Positions 56,196 to 64,000 of a DNA stretch of 64,000 nucleotides are shown piece by piece. Under the pieces are notes generated by a model. That model did not search any database. It worked only from the letters and a program-made list of their open reading frames with translations, and had not been told where the DNA came from. The translations under genes were made by a program, and so were the position numbers. Each line of letters begins with the position of its first letter. Within the stretch, counting starts at the first letter, position 1. Origin of the DNA: Anastrepha obliqua (Eukaryota > Arthropoda > Insecta > Diptera > Tephritidae). The stretch lies in assembly GCF_027943255.1 (NCBI RefSeq), contig NC_072895.1, positions 74,774,001 through 74,838,000 on the forward strand, written 5' to 3'.

Positions 56196-56442
56196 GGTGA
56201 CACACCAAATTAAGAAAAACATTTTTCTAATAGCGGTCGCCCCTCAGCAGGGAATGGCAAACCTCCGAGTGTATTTCTGCCATGAAAAAGCTCTTCATAA
56301 AAATATTTGCCGTTCGGAGTCGGCTTGAAACTGTAGATCCCTCTATTTATGGAAAAATATCTAAACGCACACCATAAATCGGAGGCTCCTCCCCCTCGCC
56401 AAACACCCAAAAAGGGTGTACGCGCCAATTATATATATATAT

Positions 56443-57672
56443 ACCCGTGGGCAAAAAGTAAGGTGAATTTGGTTCTAAAATGAAAAATCTTTATTTGTTC
56501 TTGTAAATCAATTTCATCCCCTTCAAAATAATCCCCTCTCGATAAAATACACTTATGCCAACGATTTTTCCAATTCCCGAAACATGCCAAATAGTCCATT
56601 TCCGGTAAAGCCATCAGCACCTTCTTCGATTCAGCTTTTATCTCCTCAATCGAATAGGAATAGCCAGAAGTCACACGGAGCCAAATCAGGCGAATACGGT
56701 GGTTGCGGAACGATATGCGTGGAATTTTTGGCGCTATGGTCACGAAGAAGGAGTGTAGTGTGAGACGGTGCATTATCGTGATGCAAAAACCAAGAGTTGT
56801 TGGCCCATATTTCTGGTCTTTTTAGACGAATTGCTTCACGTAAACGACGCATAACGCTCAAATAATATTCCTTATTAACAGTTTGGCCAGGTGGAAGGAA
56901 TTCATAGTGCACCACACCACGAAAATCGAAAAAAACTGTCATCATGACCTTTATTTTTGAACGACTTTGACGTGCTCTTTTCGGTCTGGCCTCGCCTTTA
57001 GCACGATATTCGCTTGATTGGTCGGTTGTTTCAGGGTCGTAAGCATAAATCCATGTGTCATCTCCCGTAATGATGCATTTGAGCTTGTCCTGATAGTCTG
57101 AAAGCATTGTTTCACGCACATCAACGCGACGACTTTTTTCCAAGAAATTGAGAGTTTTCGGTACCAAACGAGATTTGACTTTTCGTAGGCCCAAATGGTC
57201 TTTCAAAATGGTTTTCACAGATTAACCGACGATTCTTGAGCACTAACTCCTTCACTTTATTGACGTGTTAGTCATATGTTGACGTCGATGGTCGTCCGGA
57301 GCGCTCCATGTCATCAACACGTTCTCGACCCCATTTGAAGTCTTTGTACCACTTATAAACATTTTTCTGCGATATGGTCGAATCACCAAATGCCTTCTGC
57401 AACATGTTAAACGTTTCCGCAGTCGAAATTTCATTCCGCAAACAAAATTTGATGGCACTTCTCAATCAAATCAGAGATGGAAAAATCGAAAAATGCACTC
57501 CTGGTCGTTTGGTAAACACAAGCGTAAATATATTACTGATAATGACATTCACATGAAAGTTGGCCCAGATGTTATTAACAGTGCTGCCAACTCATGAAAA
57601 AAATAACTAGAGCGAAATTTTAATCCCGCGAAGTTTGACAAATAAATTCACCTTACTTTTTGCCCATAGTAG
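56443..57672 (-). mobile_element. DD34D mariner, copy 4
   Basis: The right end (complement CTACTATGGGCAAAAAGTAA) is followed by TA at 57673-57674. The left end CCCGTGGGCAAAAAGTAAGG is two bases shorter than the canonical end and abuts the (TA)n tail of a SINE. It carries the whole family layout apart from small deletions. It is closest in structure to the copies at 45534 and 48700. Confidence 0.9.
56506..57465 (-). pseudogene. DD34D mariner transposase with small deletions
   Basis: The N-terminal piece from about 57465 (A-I-K-F-C-L-R-N-E-I) runs to about 57268; the natural start codon region is altered (five or six bases lost near 57465-57478). A ~41-bp deletion near 57222 removes part of the second helix-turn-helix. 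From 57218 the frame is open through G-D-D-T-W (normally G-D-E-T-W; first Asp kept), the T-V-F-F run (7 long, in frame), H-H-D-N-A-P-S-H and S-P-D-L-A-P-C-D-F-W. A ~34-bp deletion near 56653 shifts the C-terminus. Confidence 0.88.
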
Positions 57673-57684
57673 TATATACTCCGG

Positions 57685-59233
57685 TTGTTGCATCTTATGC
57701 TCCCCCATCTTTTCTTTGAAATTTACTAACAAATGAAAAGAATAGAAACTCTGAGCCTATTAAATGAAAGATATCCACGACTCATGGCCCATTTGGGGAA
57801 CTTCTAAGGATATAGGCTAAATATTTTCGCAAAATGAATTACATTGTGAACTGAGACATTCTCCACTCTTGTCAACGTCGTGGAATCTATAACACACTTA
57901 TGGATAAAATAATATTATATAATCGCGATATTTTGACAAAATTATTTTTAATTTTAACTGAATGGCCAGTTTTAGTTGCGAATTGTTTCTATAAAATGTT
58001 GTAAATTCGTTACATAGAGGAAATGCGCAACACCGTCAAGGCAAACAATTATCTGAAAGCAATGCAAATTTGGGTCCACTTCAATTACTTTATCATATTA
58101 AAAGTTCATTGACCTGATTCTGATTAAAAAGTTTGAAATTTTGACGAAAATTTGTTGAATTTTTATAAATCTTGTACAAAACTTGAAACTTTGATTTACA
58201 TCATGTTTGTTACAGAATGAGCTATATTTTTAAAGAAGACTAATCAATATTAAAAAAACAAAGGAAAAGTAGTCAAAGTTATGAAAAATATCGCGATTCA
58301 ATGTATGGTTAACATTAAACTGAAGCACTTAGGCGTGAAATTTTCGGCACTTCAACCGCTGTGTTGTCTCAGTGCCGCACGAACCTTCGGTAGCAAATAT
58401 GCTGGCTCGAATTTGTCTACTGTAGCAAATGTACCTGATTTGATGGACGATTATTCTGTAAAGACTAAAGTTGCCACCATTAATTCAGAACGTGATTCGG
58501 ATTTTAGAGATTTTGATACCTCTTCTAGTCCATTGCAGCGTTTAATTTCGAGGTTCATATTTTCAAGAAAAAAATATTGCCCTTTATTGATGTGTCTTAT
58601 ATTTATGGCTGAATTAAATTATTATTAAGACGGTTCCTCCCTTAATTGATTAAATAATTCACTGTAACGGTTATCGAATGAAATAGAAAAAACTAATGAA
58701 AACTGTATCGAAAGTCAATACCCTTTCCATTATTCGACTTAGGTATACCACTTTATGCACCAGAATCACTCTTTGGCTGTGTTACGATTATTAAGCGCCG
58801 AATGCTTAATATATGACTAACGGTGAAATTAAACTCACAAAATATTGAGTAGGCCTGCTTTGTTGGGTTTGTGTGTTAATAGGTTGCTATACATATGCAT
58901 ATGCTACATATACTACGTCTGTATATGTGTACACATATTATCAATATTATTATGGATATGACATCAAAATTTCAATAATAATAGTAGCATTTTCTGAACC
59001 TAATAAAATAAAGTCAAACGTCGCTTAAGGATATGAATAAATGTAAAGAAAATCAAATTAATTTCATAACAAAAACATAGAAGACATCATCCCATAATAA
59101 CATTGTGACAGTAGAATAATTTCATTTCCTACAAACATACATATTTACTTGCAAACATTCCCCGCAGAAAGAAACTAAACTACGGAGCAGACGTTCTAGT
59201 TCATGAACTGGTATTTGATGGAAGAGGCCGTAC
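57685..59233. other. Intergenic, with one unrecognised open frame
   Basis: AT-rich. It contains the 115-codon frame 58281-58628, described separately. No repeat identified. Confidence 0.5.
58281..58628 (+). other. Unrecognised 115-codon open frame, possible host exon or gene fragment
   Basis: The frame is not transposon-like. It includes S-A-A-R-T-F-G-S-K-Y-A-G-S-N-L, then V-P-D-L-M-D-D-Y-S-V and D-S-D-F-R-D-F-D-T-S-S-S-P-L-Q-R-L. Composition between about 58340 and 58550 is balanced, and GC is higher than in the flanks. A possible splice acceptor (GCACTTAG, ending 58331) precedes the best part. The last ~25 residues look like random AT-rich translation, so a donor may lie near 58553 (CGAG|GTTC). 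I do not recognise the family. Confidence 0.3.
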
Positions 59234-59235
59234 TA

Positions 59236-60483
59236 AAGGGTAATTTTTTAAGAGCTATAGGAAAGTTTTTCAAAAAAACACACGTAAAATTCAGAAAAAT
59301 GCATGAAATTTTTATTTAAATCGATAGTACAGTTCATATAATTTAATGTTTGAAAATTATTTCAAGCAAATGTTGACCGCGACTGCGTTTCAAATGGTCC
59401 ATCGGCTTAGTCCAATTTTCGCATACTCTTTCCAATGTTTCGGCCTGTATCTCACATATAAATACTTGCTTGTCTGAATAGACATGCGGTTTAACATAGC
59501 CCCACAAAAAAAATCTAAAGGCGTTATATCGCACGATCTGAGTGGCCAATTGACAGGACCCGAGCGTGAAATAAAATGTTCACCGAACTCGCCTCTCAAC
59601 AAGTCCATTGTTACGTGTGCTGTGTGGCATGTGGCATGTGGCACCGTCTTGCTGAAACCACAAGTCATGCAAGTCAAGCTCTTGCATTTTGGGCAAAAAT
59701 AAGTTGGATATCATTTCACGGTAGCGCTCACTATTCACAGTTACGTTACGATTCGCAGCATCTTTGAAGAAGTATGGTCCAATGATACCTCCAGCCCATA
59801 AACCGCAACAAAGTGTGACCTTTTCTGGATACATTGGTAGCTCTTGCAATTCTTCTGGCTGATCTTCACTCCAAACTCGACAATTACGTACCCATTGATC
59901 CAAAAATGAGCTTCGTCGCTGAACACAATTTTTCGAAAAAAAGTGGATCTTCGGTCAACTTTCCAAGAGTCCATTCACCAAGAATTCTGCGTTACGGGAG
60001 ATCGTTCGGCTTCAATTCTTGCAGCAGCTGTATTTTGGAAGGCTTCACACCTAAATCCTTTTGCAAAATTTTCCACGTTGTTGAGTAACAGAGGCCCAAT
60101 TGCTGCGAACGGCGACGAATCAATAATTGATGGTCATCTTTAACACTGGCCGACACAGTTCGCACTCTACGTAAGCGTGTTGGTGGTTTGATGTCCAATA
60201 ATGTAAGTTTGGTTCTAAAATTAGTCACAATGGCTCGAATAGCCGTTTCAGTTGGTCGATTAAACTGGCCATAAAATGGAAGAAGCGCGCGATAAACTTT
60301 CTTAACAGAACACGCAATTGTATAATAAAATTCAATGATTTGCAAGGGTTGTTCGTTTATAAGACGATTCATGGTTAAATTATAAACCAAACTGAAGATG
60401 TTTGACACTAAAATAAAACACGAAACGTGCGTCAGCTGTTTAAACCTACTGTTTAAAAAGATAATAGCTAAAACATCACCCAT
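59236..60483 (-). mobile_element. DD41D mariner, full length (1248 bp), decayed
   Basis: The left end AAGGGTAATTTTTTAAGAGC and the complement of the right end, ATGGGTGATGTTTTAGCTAT, are imperfect inverted repeats flanked by TA (59234-59235 and 60484-60485). It is more diverged between its two ends than the other DD41D copies and has several frameshifts, so it is probably the oldest of the six. Confidence 0.85.
59343..60372 (-). pseudogene. DD41D mariner transposase with several frameshifts
   Basis: It starts M-N-R-L-I-N-E-Q-P-L-Q-I-I (60372). The DNA-binding part is open to about 59992. The next pieces are K-I-V-F-S-D-E-A-H-F (first Asp, about 59930), then V-T-L-C-C-G-L-W-A-G-G-I-I-G-P-Y, then W-F-Q-Q-D-G-A-T-C-H (second Asp). 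A 7-bp duplication (TGTGGCA on the plus strand, about 59626-59639) then shifts the frame inside the motif. S-C-D-I-T-P-L-D-F-F (third Asp, 41 residues on) follows in the next frame, then another shift at the L-W-G region, ending E-I-I-F-K-H at 59343. Confidence 0.87.
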
Positions 60484-60734
60484 TAGTTCCAAAGTGATTG
60501 AAATAGTACCAGTTGCAAAAACATTCGAAGGTTAAGGATACACACAGTAAAGGTGAATGAATATGAATGTTGTTGGAGGCCCACATCTTTTTTTGTTCAT
60601 TACACCCAACTTCCTTTTTACACGATTTTGCAAATGATTCACTAAGAAATTGTTTTACACGAAATTTTCGTTGCTGCACGAATCTCAAAACAAAATTCTA
60701 AGCAAAACATAATTCCTAAAAGAATGGTTTTTAA

Positions 60735-61539
60735 GGAAAAATGTTTCGTGTAACATTAAGTGGAGATGGTGCATGGTAAACGATCCTCTGCTCACCACCT
60801 TAAACGATTCGGGAGTCTACGCACAAGCATATGCGGACGATGTTGCTTGTTTGGTAACAGGCCATTCGCTTATGAACAACTGCAGGAAAGTGCAGAAAAC
60901 TCTTGATCGGATTGACACTTGGTGCTGTGCGAATGGGCTATCGGCAAATCCCGCCAAGACTGGTATTGTCCTCTTCACCAGAAGGAGGAAGCTTGATGGA
61001 CCCGTTCTGCCTAAGCTAAAAGGAGTCACAATCCAGCTATCCAAGGAAATTAAATACCTTGCAGTAATCCTCGATAGTAGGCTCCTATGGAAATCACACG
61101 GTGAAACAAGACATCCAAAGCACTGACAGCTTTCTGGAGGTGCAAAGATGTCTTTGGGAAAACGTGGGGTCTTTTTCCTAGCAAGGCCCTATGGATCTAC
61201 ATGGCTATGATAAGACCTATTATCACCTATGCATCAGTGGTCTGGATGAGTAAACTCTCTCTAGTGGGAGTCAGGAGGACCCTATCGAGACTACAACGCA
61301 CTGTGGCCATCTGTTGCACCGGAGCTTTTCCAACTACTTCAGGCCCGGCATTAGATGCTCGGATTGGTTTACCACCACTTGATGCTTTCATCCAAGGAGA
61401 GGCCTTGAAGGCCATCTGCAGACTGAAACACAATGGGAACTGGTACGGCCCCTGTCCGGCATTGGAACACAGAGAAGGTATGGACATCGATCCAACGATT
61501 CTCTCCATGCCCCTTGACTCCATGTTCAAGAAGCGATGA
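60735..61539 (+). pseudogene. Non-LTR reverse transcriptase fragment (Loa/R1-like), two frames
   Basis: Plus strand: V-Y-A-Q-A-Y-A-D-D-V-A-C-L-V (about 60813-60854, YADD box), G-L-S-A-N-P-A-K-T (about 60938), L-K-G-V-T-I-Q-L, Y-L-A-V-I-L-D-S-R-L-L-W (about 61055). After a frameshift near 61110-61130 come I-T-Y-A-S-V-V-W (about 61219) and L-D-A-R-I-G-L-P-P-L-D, ending at 61539 before the RNase H domain that such elements normally have. It is a third, distinct member of this group in the window, and less AT-rich than its flanks. No ends found. Confidence 0.75.
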
Positions 61540-61840
61540 ACTTTATTTATTCATCCATCTTTGTTTTTTTTTTTTCTGAGTAAAAAAAATAATTTTGAGC
61601 GACCGAAATCTTTTTGCCCTGTATGCTTCATTGATTGTGTATTTGTACTGCAGCTGCCTAGTTCACAAGTGTCAAATATGATTGACAAACAAAACTTGTA
61701 AATTTTCCGATGGGCCACCTTGTATAAACACCTCGAGACAGCAAAAACGCATGGCTAACAAACTTGTTTACGACGAAAAAACCAACCGAAGCCGTTATAA
61801 TTTGAATAAAATCCAAGAGATGGGCTGGATATATGTGACA
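61540..61840. other. Intergenic
   Basis: T-rich tract at about 61563-61574; no other feature. Confidence 0.4.
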
Positions 61841-61842
61841 TA

Positions 61843-62000
61843 CTACTGTGGGCAAAAAGTAAGGTGGTTGTAAAATGAAAAATCTTTATTTATTCTTGTA
61901 AATCAATTTCATCCCCTTCAAAATAATCCCCCCTCGATGAAATACATTTATGCCAACGATTTTTCCAATCCCCGAAACATGCCAAACAGTCCATTTCCAG
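61843..62000 (-). mobile_element. DD34D mariner, copy 5, 3'-end fragment
   Basis: Starts after TA (61841-61842) with CTACTGTGGGCAAAAAGTAA. It covers the transposase C-terminus on the minus strand (M-D-C-L-A-C-F-G-D-W-K-N-R-W-H-K-C-I, then F-E-G-D-E-I-D-L-Q-E) and breaks off near 62000 at CCATTTCCAG. About 14 bp present after AAGTAAGG in the other copies (TGAATTTGGTT-like) is mostly missing. Confidence 0.88.
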
Positions 62001-64000
62001 GCTACACGTTGCTAAATCGGTCAAGAAATATTTAGAGGGGCTGAATTGAGAAATCTTGCCCCATTCGCCGTATTCCCATGACAGCATTTTTGGCCCAGTC
62101 CTTGCAAAATTCATTTTTTTCCTAATTTCAGTTTGAATTTTTATATGTTTTGTACTTATGAATTGAATTTTCACTGTGCACTAAGTTTAATTTTTTGTAA
62201 TAAATATGAATTGCTTTGCTTTTTATAACTTTTTTTGCACGTATTTCTAAGGAACGTATCTACTGTGTAAGAAAGTGTTGGGTCTAGTTCGTTAAATGAC
62301 ATGATGCTGACATTTTGTGGAACAACGCCACATTAAGAACATCAATTCTTAATATTCCAAAAAATGTGGAAGACAGATTACTTCAGCTGCAAAGGAAATT
62401 GGTAGTAAAGGAGTTCTCAACTAATAGGTTTGACTGCATGGTTTTTGTGACTACCTACCGAATCAAAGCATGCTGGAAACTAGTTGTTCATTTTTATTTA
62501 TGTTAGTATGCTTGTGTATGCATGTTAGTATTCTGTGTGTGCATGCAATTGAAGAAAAACAAAAGCATCCATGAAAATAGCAAATTGAGATATTGGAGAT
62601 AGTTTCACCATATTCCTAACAGAATAAAAATAAAATGTTATACAAATACAATTTAACTGTATGCAATAATAAAATAATATACCATTGGGTAGTGGGCAGT
62701 GGAAAGCTGATGAGCTGCAGTTTGGTAGTCTTGGAGACGAGGTCAACTGCCCGTGAGGAGTGAGTGAGGTCAGTGGTCCAGTTTTCAGCTACTAGCTGGC
62801 AGCCAGCTATCAGAGTTGCCTATTGTGAGCCTTAAAACAATCTACTATTCTACTGACCACTCGTATGAGCAAAATGGATGAGTGGATAAACGGTTGATTG
62901 CTGTAGTTGGGAGTGTTGTGAGCTGTGTAGGAGCGGTGAGAGCAGCATGTAAACGTATTAAAATAATAAATGGAAAATTTAATTGAAGCTGTTTGCAATG
63001 CCCCCTTTCCCCTATACAATCAGTAGCAATAGCCTCTGCAGGAACAACTACAAGAAGAGTAATCAGATGCAGTAACCGAGTGTACTAAAGCTTTCTTTCA
63101 TATGGCATATGCATATCCTCCTTACAAATTCTTGTAATACGTTCATACTCACATAAGAAGATGTGTGTTTGAGTGCGAGCGTATTTTGCGGTTGTGTATT
63201 TGCCTTAACTATCATTGGTTTATTGTGCAATCAATTCTCTTTGCACACATGCTCATGGACCTGCATATCCGTTGTAGAGTTAAGCTATTTTGTTTCGTAT
63301 TTCTCTTCTGTAGGTGTATGAATGACTTGCATTCTTATTCAAGTTTTGCGGGCATTTTCTTTAAGTTTTCCCATCTGCTTTTACAAGTTTTATTGTCAAT
63401 TTAAAGTTTGTTCATGCTTTTGTTTTTTTTTTGCTTTATTTAGTTTGCAAATGATTTCTATGGATATCGATATGCATGTATGCATTTAGATGACAGCGAT
63501 TGATTTTCATGGCTTTGTACAATACATTTGATACATGCTTTAGCGAATGCGTGTGTATGCCAGTGTGCTTGAACATGTGAATAAATATATGAAAACTTCT
63601 GTCTATATGATTTTTTGCTTATTAGAAGTAAATGCTCGCACTCAATGCTCTCGTAACATAGTCTAACAATGTCGTAGATAGGTGATTGAAATACTTGAAA
63701 TAGACAGGTATGAATTTGTCCCTTTTCATTAAGAATACTCAAACTTTGGAGCTTTTTAAAGCCAGCAATTTAAGTGATGTTGCCACAATTATTATTTTTT
63801 TATTTTTATATATTGCAGCGTATTCTAGCATTGGGTATAGTGTCACTTGGATGACTTCTTCGTATAAACTAAGTTTAATTTCATGAAAAACGCGGTACAT
63901 GTTATGTTGCTCTTCAAAGCAGTAACCGTCTGTGAATTGTCTACGCAGAAAAGAAACGAGCGATGGTATTAAATTTTTGAAGAGAAAACTTCTTTAGAAT
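62001..64000. other. Intergenic to window end, no recognised gene
   Basis: AT-rich. The minus-strand frame of the mariner fragment runs on through 62001-62174 into unrelated sequence without a stop. ATGCATATGC-type simple words occur near 63100 and 63465. The frames 63165-63404 plus and 63458-63742 minus have no recognised domain. Confidence 0.45.

Larger units (their letters stand above)
56122..57675 (+). repeat. tRNA-derived SINE (reference copy) with a mariner nested in its (TA)n tail
   Basis: The head has an A-box-like TAGCCGAATAGGTTGG (56131-56146) and a perfect B box GGTTCGAATCTC (56184-56195), spaced as in RNA polymerase III internal promoters. The body (TTCTAATAGCGGTCGCCCCT) and 3' part (GCCAAACACCCAAAAAGGGT, GTACGCGCCAATTA) follow, then (TA)n. 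The SINE proper is 56122-56442, about 320 bp. A DD34D mariner (56443-57672) lies in the tail. ATACTCCGG at 56113-56121 and again at 57676-57684 is the target-site duplication. SINEs are transcribed by polymerase III and copied by a partner LINE; which one is unknown. Confidence 0.88.

Noticed and set aside
56122..56200. Functional tRNA gene
   Set aside because: A and B boxes are present but acceptor stem, anticodon arm and CCA-side pairing are not convincing, and the unit recurs with a constant body and tail. It is a SINE head.
1..64000. A novel multi-gene defence or metabolic system
   Set aside because: The recognisable coding material is transposon-derived and mostly broken; I see no set of host genes that could act together.

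Overview
The window looks like repeat-dense, AT-rich intergenic or intronic DNA from a higher fly (Diptera). The reasons are the abundance and types of transposons (DD34D and DD41D mariners, hAT, piggyBac, copia, jockey/Loa/RTE non-LTR elements), Drosophila-style microsatellites, and the lack of prokaryotic gene organisation. The DD41D ('rosa'-type) mariners were first described from a tephritid fruit fly, so a tephritid is a reasonable guess, but this is inference. I recognise no complete host gene. Three short open stretches (12131-12280, 25381-25545 minus, 58281-58628) could be host exons, but none is recognised.

Layout. 1-1222: 3' part of a hAT element, inserted in an RTE fragment (1223-1318), then a jockey-type remnant. 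2.1-7.1 kb: a SINE body, one copy of a long-TIR MITE (4317-4845) and plain AT-rich DNA. 7104-8377: a full-length DD41D mariner with an uninterrupted 361-codon transposase whose first catalytic Asp is Asn. 8.4-9.3 kb: pogo/Tigger-like remnant. 9355-10127: a tRNA-derived SINE with MITE copy 2 inside its AT tail. 10374-11379: a deleted DD34D mariner. 14121-16381: a DD41D element carrying a 5'-truncated RNase H-bearing non-LTR insertion with a 14-bp target duplication. 17.1-19.0 kb: RTE element. 20.9-22.4 kb: jockey-type and mariner remnants. 22786-23239: MITE copy 3. 24434-25379 and 26958-27847: two internally deleted DD41D elements, the second lying in the ORF1 of a non-LTR element. 30.0-31.1 kb: RTE 3' end plus a GC-rich mariner fragment. 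31.5-34.5 kb: a decayed piggyBac-type element inside a jockey-type reverse transcriptase. 36.4-36.8 kb: head-to-head SINE pair. 39371-40652: DD41D element. 42384-43122: TTAA-flanked non-autonomous element. 45.0-47.7 kb: Loa/I/R1-type non-LTR remnant split by a DD34D mariner. 48700-49521: another mariner. 49.7-50.9 kb: copia remnant. 51.3-53.07 kb: jockey element with poly(A). 56122-57675: SINE whose tail holds a DD34D mariner. 59236-60483: DD41D. 60.7-61.5 kb: non-LTR reverse transcriptase fragment. 61843-62000: mariner end.

The elements do not form a pathway; the relationships are those of nested insertion. What stands out: six divergent DD41D mariners, three of which have lost the same middle part of the transposase; at least five copies of one DD34D mariner family with TIRs sharing a CTACTGTGGGCAAAAAGTAA end; at least eight pieces of one tRNA-derived SINE whose (TA)n tails serve as landing sites; and a MITE family with ~130-bp TIRs and 8-bp target duplications. 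I saw no CRISPR, operon, rRNA or functional tRNA. Boundaries and family names come from reading motifs by eye; no database search was possible.
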